Assembly (NCBI GenBank): GCA_003427395.1
Contig: BFEA01000760.1
Span: 104,344-133,696, forward strand
Length of the DNA stretch: 29,353 nucleotides
Source of the DNA: Chara braunii
Lineage: Eukaryota > Streptophyta > Charophyceae > Charales > Characeae
Direction: 5' to 3'
This document shows positions 1 through 11,348 of the stretch, one piece after another. The notes below the pieces were generated by a model, which worked only from the letters and a program-made list of their open reading frames with translations, was not told where the DNA came from and made no database searches. How positions within the stretch are numbered: position 1 is the first letter of the stretch; each line of letters begins with the position of its first letter. Made by a program: the position numbers and the translations under genes.

Positions 1-1749
1 GGGGGGGGGGGGGGGGGGAGTCGATCAGCTCCCCTGAGTTCTTGCAAACTGTAGTTGGCTCAATCCTAAATGCCCTGTGAAGATTTATGGGGAATCGAGG
101 GGCAGGTGCGCCTGGCAAAACCCTATGGTGGGGGTATGAGACTTCAAGCCACCAGTACTTTTGAGTCTCTTTTTCCGGAATATCAAAACGCCCTGCACAC
201 CAAAGAAAAATGAATCGTAATGGGCCTCCTTTTGGCTGGTGGTTTTTTGTGCTCGGGTGCGGTGGAAGTCACTTCATCGCCTTGAAAAACTGACGAGAAA
301 TCTGAGGGACTGTGGGGGAGAACATGTTTGTTTTCTGTAGTGTTCAGCTTGCACTTGCGCGTGAGAGGGTTTCTTGAGAGGGACTGCAGATTTTTCGACA
401 TGAAGTGGACAGGAAAAAAAGCAGCACATTTACTACGATGATAAACGAGCACAGAACTGCCCGTACATCGTCGCAGGCAAACTTGAGAATCGAAATTGAG
501 CCAGTCCGCAGGTTTCAGGTGAACGGCTCTACGGGACCAAAATGGCTGATGGTGCCAGCAGCAAAAGAAAAGAAGTGTGCCTCTCGCCGTTTGTCAAAGC
601 TTTGGCGCACAGCGCAAATCCGCCACGGAAAAACGAGGCTCGCTCAGAGGTACTCGTATGTTTAACAGTGGCTTTGGGGGTCGTAGGTGTTCCAGAAGTA
701 TGCGTGGAGTGCGGACAACAAATATAACGAGACAATTGGGTTTTGTTACTTTTGTACGACTGTTACATATCCGAGGGCATGGAACGGCAGCGGCGCGCCA
801 GCTCAACCTCATTCGATTGAGTTGGATAGAAAATAGCGGCAAACACGAAGCGGTCCGTTTCATCCATCAGGAGTCCGATCGATGGTGGCCTTAATTTACT
901 GGGCGTTGACAGTTACTGCCGCTTCACGGGCTATTTAATTTGGTGATCAGACGAAGCAGGGCACGGCGGCACGCAACCCGTCGTGCATTGCGTCATCTGC
1001 CCCAGCGGAACAACCAGGAGGCACGCAGTGCGGGCCAGTCTGGTATCTGCTGTGGCGGAACTTCCAGGAGGCAAGCAGTTTTTTGGCCCATATCAGAGTG
1101 GGAGAGGTATTGGGGCTGGTCAAGGGGGGACAAGAGAGCAAGGAAGAACAATTGCTTGCCGAAAGCTCAGCCAAAGGAAAACAGGAAGGCTTCACCACGT
1201 CCGCGTGCCAGCCAGCTTTCGCCGAAAGGCGTTTCGCACTTGGGAGAAGATATCCGAGCACAATATCTGTTTTTCAAGGGGACGGGTTTGGTTGGTTGTG
1301 TGTAATATCATCATGGCCAAGAAGCTTTTTTAACGGGGTAAAAAAGGGGGTGTGCTGCCTGAGGTGTGACCATGGGTGTGGGTATGTTTATATATTATCT
1401 CACGGCCGAGCACAAATCAAATCTTCTCCCGGAGGTTATATGAACTTATAGCATGTTTATACTCTAGAGATACCGAGGAGAGAAGTAATACTGTACCGCC
1501 CGGACCGGAAAGAAATGTGACATGTATTCTTCCTTTTTTTTCTTTTTTTTTACTGTATCTGGAACAGAAGTCCTTGCAGGGTTTGCTTTCTAGTTAGTAT
1601 TGTTCCTGTTTTTCTTTTTTTTTCTTTCTTTTTTTTTGGTATAGGTCTCCTCTGTGTTTCTCGGTGGCTTTGTGGCGTTGGGTAATGTGCTAGGGGCGAA
1701 TGTTCCTAGCTGACTTGTTTTGGGGCTCTGTTGTGATTCGGCTGTGCAG
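1..1749 (+). other. Upstream intron tail and unassigned DNA
   Basis: I recognise no coding exon here. The window opens with an 18-base poly-G run, probably an assembly edge or low-quality sequence. The last bases (AG at 1748-1749, after a T/G-rich stretch) form the splice acceptor of the CCT4 exon at 1750. The residues that normally precede that exon in CCT4 were not found upstream, so the preceding intron is probably at least about 1.7 kb and its donor lies outside the window. T-rich tracts occur at 1530-1550 and 1610-1640. Short open frames exist on both strands but overlap each other and lack family motifs. Confidence 0.5.
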
Positions 1750-1836
1750 GTTATCCCGTACACTTTAGCGGAAAATGCCGGTCTCAATCCGATCCAAATT
1801 GTCACCGAGCTGCGCAATGCTCATGCGAATGGAGAG
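1750..1836 (+). CDS. CCT4: CCT4 (TCP-1 delta) internal exon
   Basis: This exon encodes 29 residues, in phase 0, of the delta subunit of the cytosolic chaperonin CCT/TRiC, which folds actin, tubulin and other proteins using ATP. The translation contains [14 protein letters not shown] and [12 protein letters not shown], which correspond to the conserved C-terminal equatorial-domain stretch of CCT4. It starts right after an AG acceptor (1748-1749), and a GTGAGG donor follows at 1837. Joined to the exon at 4539 the frame continues as [14 protein letters not shown], the expected order in the family. About 450 N-terminal residues lie upstream of the window. The family match is confident. The lineage hint (closest by eye to green-plant CCT4) is an inference. 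Confidence 0.9.
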
Positions 1837-1914
1837 GTGAGGGCTCTTCCCGACTCCACCTCTTTTCTTTTTCTCTTTTCCCTTTTGTTTTTTAAGAAAA
1901 GGGCGACGGCCTTA

Positions 1915-2181
1915 AGATATTATTCGTGAAGTAACCTTCCGCCATTTTAACCGTTCGTGGGTGTACCAACTGCTTCGCATCTGTTGGTCCCTGTGGCCTT
2001 TTCGTTCCTTGTAGTATAGATTCCGTACGTCTGGGCCTCGAATCTGTGCTTGCAAGGAGGACTTAGGACCAGACGTACAGAATCCGTACTACTTGAGATA
2101 TTATTCGTGAAGTGACCTTCTGCCATTTTAACCGTTCGTGGGTGTACCAACTGCTTCGCATCTGTTGGTCTCTGTGGTCTT
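1915..2181 (+). repeat. Direct repeat, two 86-bp copies 181 bp apart
   Basis: Positions 1915-2000 and 2096-2181 are nearly identical; both contain TTAACCGTTCGTGGGTGTAC and ACTGCTTCGCATCTGTTGGT. The spacer holds an imperfect inverted repeat built on GATTCCGTACGTCTGG and its complement. The repeat lies inside the CCT4 intron. Confidence 0.85.
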
Positions 2182-2432
2182 TGGTGGGGGCTTGTGGTGG
2201 CGGTGTGAGGAGGTAGTATTTTTCTTCGAGTAATTGAGATTGATGAGCTGGGCAGTTTTTTCTTTTGGTTGGATTCTCCTCCATGTCGTCTGAACTTCAG
2301 GCCGCTGGATTTTCTTGCGAGTCTCGGTTTGCGTGCAGGCCACAGCTTCACTGTGCCACACAGAGCACTGAAGGACGGAGATTGTTGTCGCCAAATGTTG
2401 GCCAGTTAAAGACAGTCCCCTCCTATTGACTT

Positions 2433-2560
2433 GGGCCCTCGCTGCACTACTCTTGAAATGCACAAAACGACAAAAATCACGGCGATGTATCTATCCATGT
2501 TCTAGGGGAAGATTCACTCTCCTTTTGCACATTTTGATCGAGAGTAGTGCAGTGAGGCCC
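2433..2560 (+). mobile_element. GGGCC-ACTCTC inverted-repeat element, intron copy
   Basis: A short non-autonomous element of about 128 bp. The left end reads GGGCCCTCGCTGCACTACTC and the right end is its near-complement. The core has CCATGTTCTAG then GGAAGATTCACTCTC, shared with copies at 7419, 21651, 21779 and 27557. It has no coding capacity. The target-site duplication is unclear (a TTG triplet occurs on both sides in this copy only). Confidence 0.7.
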
Positions 2561-2729
2561 TTGCAGTGGTACAAGAACGCTGTTGACTGGAAGCTCTTTC
2601 ATTGTTTTCCAATATGAAAATTCATGCACTAATCAAAATTAATCATTGTTTTAGATGTTTCTGGATATGAGAATTCATCATTCATGAACTAGTCATTGTA
2701 TTTTAATATGAGAAATTAAATGCAGTGGT

Positions 2730-3245
2730 CTAGGGTACCAGAGTGGCCCGGGGTCACTTGCCCGGCCGGGCCAAAAAAAAAGAAAGTTGAAGAAATATTT
2801 TTTAATGTTATTTTTTATTCTAAATTTGGTGAAGAATTTTGATGTGACTCAGAGGCAAAAGTTGTTCAACATGGGTGTGAGTGCGAGCGCGAGTGGGTTG
2901 TGTGTGGTGTGTGGGAGAGTGTTGGCCATAACTACTGCTGCTACTGGATGAGGGGTGGGGGACGATGAGAAAGGGAGGCGCAGCTACTGGCAGGNCTCGG
3001 NCTTTGTGTTAGCCAGACCCCCACTGGCGGCCCCAACCCTATACCCCAAACATTAGGGGCAAGGGGCAACATGAAATCTCCCCTTCACAGTGATAGGAAA
3101 CTATGCTTGCAGGGGTCCCCTCTAGATAGCCTTAGGAGTAGGTAGTGAAAGGCAAAAACAGAAGTTGAGAGAAGAATATAGAAAAAAAAAAAGAAGAAGT
3201 TGTTCAGTTTATTTTTCTGCATAAGCAGCATAACGTAATTTTTTC

Positions 3246-3288
<43 letters not shown>

Positions 3289-3430
3289 GGACCTTTGTTC
3301 AGTTTATTTTTATGCATAACGTAGTTCTTTTTCGGATTTTTTTTTTCTTCTTTTCTTTTTTGCTGGGACCATCCCTGGTCCTTGCACGGGCTGGCCACCC
3401 AGGATGCAGGCGGCCCGGCTGGTAGCCTAG
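2730..3430 (+). mobile_element. hAT-like non-autonomous element, copy 1 (701 bp)
   Basis: The element begins CTAGGGTACCAGAGTGGCCC and ends with the near-complement (GGCCCGGCTGGTAGCCTAG). Flanking octamers are GCAGTGGT (2722-2729) and GCAGTAAT (3431-3438), an imperfect 8-bp duplication. It shares its ends and an internal segment (GAGGCAAAAGTTGTTCA) with the copy at 5986. The inside carries poly-T tracts, two N positions and a partial internal duplication around GTTCAGTTTATTTTT. An 8-bp duplication with short GC-rich ends is typical of hAT transposons. No transposase is visible. Confidence 0.75.
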
Positions 3431-3585
3431 GCAGTAATCGTTTTTTAAAAAAATCTTTGAAGATTTTTATCTTTTTTTTCTACTGGCTCAAACGAGCCAA
3501 AATTTTGGTGGCATACACCTTATGCAAGGTAGAAGCCACATGATTTTTATTTTTATTTATTTTTATTTATTTTTTTTTTGCGCTA

Positions 3586-4025
3586 GGTCGGACATCCCGT
3601 CCAGTCCGACGTCCAACCAGACGTCCGGTCGGACATCCCGGACGGTCAGGGGGGTCCCGGACGTCCGATAAAACAACCTAGATTAATACTAAATATAATA
3701 TTCAGGAATAAATATCGATACGCCATCGAAGTTGCACGAAGCGCTGCCACATCTTTAGTGTGGTGCGAGTGCATAAATTTTCATTATTAATCCCCACCTA
3801 TACCCCTCCTATCCCCACCAAAACCCCTAGTACCCCCCCCGTCCCACCCCAAATAGCACCCTATTACCAAATGCTCAGAAAATTCTGAATTTTTTTATGG
3901 GGGGTCTGTATGGCATGCGCAACACTGTCATATATATATTTTTTTTAGTGCCAAAAAGTCGTTGTTCGGAAATCCGGACGACGGGTATACCTTACGTCCG
4001 GGGAGACGTCCGATCTCCGGACCAT
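3586..4025. repeat. GGACGTCC-rich dispersed repeat
   Basis: Positions 3590-3675 and 3965-4025 are dense in variants of GTCGGACGTCCGG on both strands and bracket an AT-rich centre. They may be the subterminal repeats of a DNA transposon, but exact ends and target duplications are not visible. Confidence 0.4.
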
Positions 4026-4538
4026 TGGTAATATAGGTATTAATCTAATTAAATATGATTAATACTGTAGTCGTATTAGGTATCTTGTATTTTTATCATT
4101 GGTTTTTCATTTTTATAATTATAGATGAAATAAGTATAAATGAATCAGATTGACAAACAAATGGTAAATTTAAATTCTTTATTCTATAGTAGGCATCATT
4201 ATTTTTCACGTCTCGAGTAAAATTTTGACTGCTGCTGTATATCGACAAGGCACTTTTTTTTTTTTTTTTTTCGGTTTCTCTCTTTTTCATTCCCGCCATA
4301 GCTTAACGAACGCAGCAGGTGAATAAAGCATGCTGTGATGTACGCATAGCAGTGCAGGTGCCGCAGGATGATACCTGTTTTTTCTTTTTTTTCTTTCTTA
4401 TTTTTTCCATTCTTGTTATGAGGTGGATTAAACCTGTTTCGATCTTGGGATTCTTGCTCTTGTCCTGGAGATGCGATAATGGCATTGTGAATGTGTTCTT
4501 CCTTTGTGTCTGTGTGGGACGTCCTCTTGGGATCGCAG

Positions 4539-4694
4539 GTGAATACGGGAATTAATGTGCGGAAAGGAATTGTAACGAACATCCTCGAGGAGAATGTTGT
4601 TCAGCCGCTTCTTGTGAGTACCAGTGCAATCAGTCTTGCTGCCGAGTGTGTGAGGATGATTCTCAAGATCGACGACATTGTGATCACACGCTGA
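4539..4694 (+). CDS. CCT4: CCT4 (TCP-1 delta) terminal exon
   Basis: The last coding exon gives 51 residues followed by TGA at 4692-4694. It reads [10 protein letters not shown], then [17 protein letters not shown], then [18 protein letters not shown]. This is the end of the CCT4 equatorial domain, including the conserved NVRKG and the KIDD segment that helps form the nucleotide-binding region in group II chaperonins. The protein ends at the same point (IDD followed by a few residues and Arg) as CCT4 proteins I know. The exon follows a clear AG acceptor. With intact splice sites, an open frame and a correct C-terminus, I take this as a functional gene. Confidence 0.92.
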   Translation: MNTGINVRKGIVTNILEENVVQPLLVSTSAISLAAECVRMILKIDDIVITR

Positions 4695-5410
4695 CGTAGA
4701 GCACTGACAATTTTGCAGTTGGTAGAGGGGGTACGGATCAGTCGTGATGTGGATAGGATTCTGGTATCTATGCTGCATTAGGGTGATACGCAGTAGAGCT
4801 CGTAGGGATGTCTGTCGTTATGCGAGAGCAACAGTGAAACCTGCACCTCTCCCCTCGTTCCTCTCCTTCCTCTCCTTCCTCCCTTCCTCTCTTTCTCTCT
4901 GAGCGTTAGTAACTGTAGTGTTTCCGTGAATCTGTTAGATGCGTTCGGTGAAATGCATGTCTGCCTGCCGGGCAGTTGATTTTCATTTCAAAATTTGGGA
5001 AGTCGGGAAAATTGAAATTGCCCTCTGGCAAATGTGTACTCTCGTCTACTTCCCCCGTCTCCCCCCTCCTCTTCCCTCCCTCCCGCCAACCCCCTCCACA
5101 TCCAAACCACCCTCCTCCCGCTCCTCCTCCCACAAGTGCCGATTATGCCCCTGTGTAAGTCGAGCGAGTCGTGTGAGTCAAGCGAGTGAACAACAATGAT
5201 GCGGGGACCGCCACTGCTTTCAGGTGAGTGAAGGTCTTCTTTTGCTCCCCCGTGGTGCATTTCTGAGTGTTTGTATCTGCAAAATGCGGCCCGTTCAGGC
5301 AGTCTCGAAATTGGTAACGGTACAGAAAAAAGTTTGAAAAATCATCACAGACTTTTACTTGATCAGCAAGCAGGAAAAAAAAAATCAAAAAAAAAAATAA
5401 AAAAAATCTG
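4695..5410 (+). other. CCT4 3' UTR and downstream DNA
   Basis: The first few hundred bases after the CCT4 stop are presumably 3' UTR; I see no clear polyadenylation signal that fixes its end. A pyrimidine-rich tract lies at 4840-4900 and a C/T-rich tract at 5050-5130. No gene is recognised. Confidence 0.4.
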
Positions 5411-5442
5411 ATCAGTTCAGTATCTGATCCATTGTCCATAAG

Positions 5443-5945
5443 TTGGGCACCCAAAATAAGAAAGGGGACAAAAAAAAACAAACAGAAAAAAAAGAAAAAC
5501 CCTGGCTACGTGTCGAGGTGCACTGCTGCCTGAGCACCGGGCAGCACCTGCCTGGCATGCCTGCCCGGGCTACTGGACTGAAGATCACCTGGTCGAACTG
5601 CACAAGATTTGAAAGGGATGGCCCAGATCCCACTGTTTTCGAGAAAAGAAAAGGGAGCCGGTTTTCCAGACAGCCCAACCTGAAGTCCGAAGCATGCAGG
5701 GGGCGTCGTCTTGGCCGAAAGTGGGCCAGCGTCGATGACACGAACCCTTCTTCACTGGTGTATACAGTCCTATCATTACAGCTGAATCCGGTACAACTTT
5801 CAGTCTCATTGCAGCCAGCGATAAAGACCCTTTGGGCGAAACCTCCCCCAGCAAAAAAGTCTACCAAGGAAATGGATGCGTCTTGGTTTGGGAGTGTTAC
5901 AGACAGCCCCACCATTAGAAAAGCAATGCAGTACAGTCCTGCCGT
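5443..5945. other. Unassigned segment open on both strands
   Basis: A segment flanked by A-rich tracts (5370-5500) and by a poly-A run at 5946-5971. It is open for about 160 codons on the plus strand and about 165 codons on the minus strand. Neither translation shows a family I recognise, and both strands being open argues against a clear coding choice. A poly-A tail at the plus-strand end would fit a retroposed transcript, but this is only a suggestion. Confidence 0.3.
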
Positions 5946-5985
5946 TAAAAAAAAAAAAAAAAAAAAAAAAANAAAGGGGTGGTGG

Positions 5986-6278
5986 CTAGGTTACCAGAGT
6001 GGCCCGGGTCCACTTGTCCGGCCGGCCAAAAAGAAGTAAAAGAATATGAAAACTATTAAAACTTAAAAGTATATATGTTTTTCATTTCAAATATTAGCTT
6101 AATTTTGATAAAGAATTTCGATAAGACCCTGAGGCAAAAGTTGTTCAGTTTATTTTTCTGCATAGCATAGTTGTTTCTATTTTTTTTCTTTTTTTTTTTT
6201 GTTTGTTTGGCTGGGACCGGCGGGGCCGCCCGGGAAAGGGAAAATAGGGTGACCCGGGCGGCCCGGCGGGTAGCCTAG
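5986..6278 (+). mobile_element. hAT-like non-autonomous element, copy 2 (293 bp)
   Basis: The ends are CTAGGTTACCAGAGTGGCCC and the complement of CTAGGCTACCCGCCGGGCC. A perfect 8-bp target duplication GGTGGTGG lies at 5978-5985 and 6279-6286. The interior shares GAGGCAAAAGTTGTTCAG and the T-rich stretch before GCTGGGACC with the copy in the CCT4 intron, but is much shorter. This points to hAT-type insertion of a non-autonomous element. It carries no open frame of note. Confidence 0.85.
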
Positions 6279-6560
6279 GGTGGTGGCGATCCCGCTGGTA
6301 TGTCCTGGTTGCCTTCCCCGGGCAATTGGGCCTGGATAGACCTGGCTGCCCAGGAAAACCGAGAAGAAAAAAAGGCGAAAGAACAATTGTAGAGGTAAGT
6401 GGTTAGAAGTGGAAAGGAATATAGACCGCTATAGGATGCTGCGGTGCAAATATGGAAACACGATCACCGTTCTGAAATGTGGAGCACAGTTTTGGAGAGC
6501 GTTTTTTTCGAATGGCAAGCAGTGAAAAGACGAGGGGACTGTTTTCACACTCGGTGACTA

Positions 6561-6665
6561 CGGTCTTCCCCCGAATACAACGTACGGTCATTATAGCTGA
6601 ATTTACACTGAAAGATACACCAAATTCAGCTATAATGACCGTACGTTGTATTGGGGGGAAGACTG
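6561..6665. mobile_element. 105-bp TA-flanked palindromic MITE, copy 1
   Basis: The element is bounded by TA at 6559-6560 and 6666-6667. Its arms of about 44 bp begin CGGTCTTCCCCCGAATACAA and are complementary with about two mismatches, leaving a loop of roughly 15-17 bp. TA duplication and a CAGT-like terminus recall Tc1/mariner-pogo elements. No protein is encoded. Confidence 0.85.
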
Positions 6666-6667
6666 TA

Positions 6668-7418
6668 GCAGAAATCCGTCCTCTCACCAGTGGCGACTTC
6701 CGGAGGACTCGTGGAGATACACACTCAAGAGAGTGATGAAGGTACGCTAAACCATTTTTGACTCTTTGGGAAGGTAGCGGAGATGCACTCTTTTTTTTTT
6801 TTTTGTCATCATTTAACCCACTTGTACCTTTGTCGGTTTGAAAATACTCGGCCGGAGGCTGAAACGAAACGACGGCTGCCGATCAGATTTCTCAGCGGCA
6901 GCTGTCGTTGGGCCCGACACCAAAACTCGGCGAAATCGGACGCCAAATGTACTAGTGGTTTAAGGAAAGTAGTGGAGAGGCACACCCTTTCATGTTTTGA
7001 AAATTTGGGTAGGGGTCTATTTAACCCAGGATGATCAGAGAGCCTTTAGTGACTAGTTTGCCCGAGACTGTTTTTTTATTTTGTAATCAGTCCTACGATC
7101 CGGCTTCGGCGAATATAAGTGCAAGGCCGGTGCGCAGCTGCGGCGAATATAAGTGCAAGGCCGGTGCTCTGCATGTGGTTTGGATGCAAGCGAACTGAAG
7201 ATGCAAAGGCCGTCTCGTTAAGGATGCTTGAATATGTTGGAACCCAGTGTCTAACAGGGGAAGACCGCATCTTCTTTTTTTTTGTTGTTCACCTTCCTTA
7301 TGCTTCTGAACTGTTTTCTCATTTTCTCCCGACCAACTGTGGGGAGAGAACAAATCTGCTCTGGCGCAAATCGGTTGGAGTCGACTCCTTCAATGGATAA
7401 TACGAAGCCCAGACAAAA
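6668..7418. other. No recognised gene; 34-bp tandem repeat at 7107-7172
   Basis: The stretch holds a poly-T tract (6790-6803) and two tandem copies of a 34-bp unit containing GCGAATATAAGTGCAAGGCC (from 7107 and 7141). Nothing else is supported. Confidence 0.6.
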
Positions 7419-7538
7419 GGGCCTCGCTCCGCCACCCACCAAACGTGAAAAATGAGAATGAATATTCTGCCAGAACAGGGAAAGGTACGCCGCCATATTT
7501 TTTGTCTTTTGCGCATGTAGTGAGTTGTGGCGGGCGGC
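7419..7538. mobile_element. GGGCC-ACTCTC family copy, diverged
   Basis: A diverged copy with left end GGGCCTCGCTCCGCCACC and right end TTTTGTCTTTTGCGCATGTA then GAGTTGTGG. The orientation matches the copies at 21651 and 21779. A long minus-strand open frame runs through it but reflects the repeat, not a gene. Confidence 0.55.
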
Positions 7539-8092
7539 ACTAAGTTGAGCCCAACGCAGCGCAGCACAAGTCGAAACACAACCTAAAAAGGAGACTTCTT
7601 TCAAAGCAGATTTCCCAGAAAGGGAGAGACGTCTTTCAAAGCAGTTTAAATTCTGATTGAACAGAATCTGAACCAAACGCCGCATAATGACCCCAACAAT
7701 GACAACTGATCGCCAACATGCGTGTCTGCAATCTTCGCACAAAACAGGTAGGTGGTATTGAACCGCCAGTATCTTTCCCATATATTGGCCGTGGGGCTTG
7801 CCCACGAATGATACCGGATGTATCTGTCTGGCTGGCGTGCGAGCCCCGGCCGGGCCTGTGTGAACCGCGGGCCTTTTTTTGTTTTTGCCTGGGAAAAGCA
7901 CTGGCAGTTTACGGGATATATCTGGCCGGCGCACGAGGCCAGGGCCGGCCTCCGTGTAAACCACCGGTCACATGAGCCTAAGTTGATGAAAGTTCCTTCC
8001 AAGGCTCGCATGCCGGCGGCTGTGCCTTTTCGAAGTGGCCTGCCGTTTTTGATACCGGCCGAGTCCCGAATTGAAATCTTCTTACCACACAC
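7539..8092. other. Unassigned; GC-rich diverged tandem unit
   Basis: Between 7800 and 7975 two diverged units, each with a CTGGC-GGCG core and ending in GTGTGAACCGC or GTGTAAACCACC, lie in tandem about 100 bp apart. No gene is recognised. Confidence 0.35.
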
Positions 8093-8189
8093 ATACTGGT
8101 ATTCGGCCATTTGGCTAAGATCAAGTGTAGTATCTGTTCTGAATCTTCTGATTAGTTAATATCTGACCCGTGGTCCATCGGACTACACA
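8093..8189 (+). pseudogene. U2 snRNA, truncated retrocopy
   Basis: The sequence reads TTCGGCCATTTGGCTAAG, then ATCAAGTGTAGTATCTGTTC, which is the 5' part of spliceosomal U2 including the GUAGUA branch-site pairing element (8127-8132). A stem IIb-like hairpin follows (GTGGTCC, loop ATC, GGACTAC; 8170-8186). The rest of U2 (Sm site, stems III and IV) is missing and replaced by 13 A residues at 8191-8203. A 5' half with an oligo-A end is typical of a retroposed snRNA copy. No plant-type upstream element plus TATA spacing is seen before it. Confidence 0.85.
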
Positions 8190-8203
8190 CAAAAAAAAAA
8201 AAA

Positions 8204-8320
8204 CAGTCGACCGATGCTTCAGAGACGCGAGCAAAGAGCAGCAGGGTGAATTACTTAAGTTTGTGTGAACTGATGATTTAATCCAGTCGACAGATGCTTC
8301 AGAGACGTAAGAGCAGCAGC
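8204..8320 (+). repeat. Direct repeat after the U2 copy
   Basis: CAGTCGACCGATGCTTCAGA (8204) and CAGTCGACAGATGCTTCAGA (8284) begin two partial copies that also share GAGCAGCAG. The spacing is 80 bp. Confidence 0.7.
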
Positions 8321-9290
<970 letters not shown>

Positions 9291-9423
9291 GCATTTGGTT
9301 TGGCCCAAAAATTTGCTTGGTTATCTTTACCCCCCCCTCTAACGAGCTCAAACCTAGAAGTCACATTCTTAACTTCTCTGCTAACTTCTCGGGATTTTTT
9401 CCTCGTCAGAAATCAGTACTAAA

Positions 9424-11183
9424 AATCAGCAAAGGTGGGGCACTCCAAAATTCTGGGGGCGTATGGGCCGGGATTTAGGCTGGGCGAATGGGGGTAGAAA
9501 ATTCTGGAGTACCCGTCCTACAATGCAGGCGGTCCTAAAGAACAATGACCATTCGAAACCAACAGCTACCTGTCCCGGTGTCGACCAGAAGGTGGGTCCT
9601 GCCGGCACGTTCGACCAACCCTTCAGTCTCCCTTTGTCAGTCACCCAAGGGAGGGTTGTCCGCGGCTCCTGCAAAAATTCAACTTAGCAAATACCACAAG
9701 TGGGCTGACAACAACAACGAAAACAAAGTCAAGCTGTCGGGAGAAATAGAGTACCTGTTTTATTTAGTCCAGAACAATGGGACATGCCGCGATGCACACC
9801 AGCCCCTGAAACAGGGCCAATGTCTGAATCTGAAAAATCCGTTTGGGCTCCGATATTTCTCACTAGTAGTCTCCGGCGGATCCTGCGGCCAATGGGGTGT
9901 CATCGGTACCTTGCCCGTTTGCCCCACAGTAACGTGCTAGAGCTTTCTGTGTCCGAAGTTGCGTCGCGGGCCCATTGGGCCAGAGTTCGAGGTCCACCTT
10001 CACCATTCCTGTGCTTCTGCCGACAAGTCCTTCGTCAAATCCCCAAATAAAACAAGGCTCAACATTGCCCCGACCAAAGTAATTAAGTCCCTGCGCAGGA
10101 AAAGTCCCGGTTTGATCAAGCAGGATAAGATCCGCGTCCAGCCTCCACGTAGAATAGGTCCTGTCTGGAACAAGCCAGCCTGAAGACCGCCCCCGCCCTG
10201 AATCCTGGTACCTTATTCCTGATCCAAGCCTATCCCGAACTTGATCTCACTTCTGATCTCACTTTAGGACCGTTCTTTGTTTCTCGCCCCCGTCTCGCAC
10301 CTGTGTGGGCTCTGCTGCGAAGGCCTACTGTGGCGGAAGCAGTCCGTGAGGGCCTCGTCGCGTGCGGATCTCGGCAACTTTCTTGGTAGGGAAACGCCGA
10401 CCGGATTCCGCTTGGCGGTCCACACGTTAATTTTGATGGTTCACCCCCTTGGTTCTCCGGTTGGTGTCGAGGACGTCCTCCTCTACCCTGCACGAATGTT
10501 CTGGTACTGTACGCAGCTGGCCCTGGTGTTGTTCTTGTCCCAGGCCTCGATCTTAACCCGCCCCCAGGTCTTACTCCCACCCCTGAAGTTTTGGGGGTTG
10601 GCGTGGAAATCTACTGGCTGATCCGCCCACCCTGCGTGGTGTTCTCCTGCTGGGGATTGTGTCCCACTAGATGTTCCCTGTCGGTGCGTGTGATGGTTCA
10701 TGGAGCTGTCCAGATGTGTACCATGTGGGTCCGCGTGGTAATTCGCATGAAGACCTCCGTCGCGATGACTACAGCGGTCCGTGTGTTGCCAACTCATCGT
10801 TCTCCTCACATTTCACGGAGGATCATTGAGAGGGCTGTTTCAAGAAACCATGTTGGCAATATAGTCGCAATGGTCAGTTCCCATTCACAACGCGGATCCC
10901 TTATAGCGAGGGTGCGCCCAACCCGCTTCGAGCCGACCGCAATGTCTTGAGGGTCAATCCTGGCTTATCTTTAATCACTACCCATCTCCCAGTCTTGAGT
11001 TTGTGGTCGCAATCCCAACCCGCATCCCGATCCTGGTCCGACCCCGAACGTGAACTGGACGCAGATGGTGTGTGTTGCCTGGTGAACTGGACCCCGAATG
11101 TGAACTGGACCCATCCCGATCCTGGTCCGACCCCGAACGTGAACTGGATCTCTCTGCTAGCACGCAGGATTGGGCGTGATTAA
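9424..11183 (+). pseudogene. Chain of interrupted open stretches, unknown
   Basis: I do not recognise a family. Read in order, one frame is open from about 9424 to 9687. A second is open from about 9660 to 10183 except for one TAG (9938-9940). A third is open from 10201 to about 10670 except for one TAG (10387-10389). A fourth is open from 10671 to 11183 except for one TGA (10827-10829). Composition is protein-like (for example KWADNNNENKVKLSGEIEYL, then LRRKSPGLIKQDKIRVQPPR). A Cys-rich patch near 10800-10870 (GCFKKPCWQYSRNG) faintly recalls the zinc-knuckle region of plant LINE or gag proteins. The last block has two copies of a Trp-Thr/Asn-rich motif (NWTPNVNW). It could be a decayed retroelement ORF or gene remnant, with some breaks due to sequencing error. 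Confidence 0.35.
11024..11148 (+). repeat. Direct repeat in the GC-rich block
   Basis: Two copies of a 36-bp unit containing GATCCTGGTCCGACCCCGAA (11024 and 11113), with extra copies of TGAACTGGACCCCGAA between them. Confidence 0.8.
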
Positions 11184-11232
11184 GCCCGCTGCTTCCCGCT
11201 GGTGCACGTGTGAATACTCAGCTTGCACAGCC

Positions 11233-11348
11233 CGCTTGTTCGTGTGCGGGCGCGAGTGTCCTGCTATCCCGTTTGAGCGTGTGGGCGCGTCGCTTGTTCG
11301 TGTGCGGGCGCAAGTGTCCTGCTATCCCGTTTGAGCGTGTGGGCGCGT
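11233..11348 (+). repeat. 58-bp tandem repeat, two copies
   Basis: The units start at 11233 and 11291 with CGCTTGTTCGTGTGCGGGCG and end GTGTGGGCGCGT. They differ at about one base, so the duplication is recent. Confidence 0.92.

Larger units (their letters stand above)
1837..4538 (+). other. CCT4: CCT4 intron, about 2.7 kb, repeat-filled
   Basis: This GT-AG intron joins the two recognised CCT4 exons in phase 0. The donor is GAG|GTGAGG and the acceptor is GATCGCAG|GTG. Inside lie a direct repeat (1915-2181), an inverted-repeat element (2433-2560), a 701-bp hAT-like element (2730-3430), a GGACGTCC-rich repeat (about 3586-4025) and several poly-T tracts. No other exon is seen in it, and the flanking exons are contiguous in the family, so none is needed. 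Confidence 0.85.

Noticed and set aside
7251-7964. Long minus-strand open frame of 237 codons
   Set aside because: It runs through a repeat copy (7419-7538) and GC-rich tandem units and shows no domain; it is a by-product of repeats.
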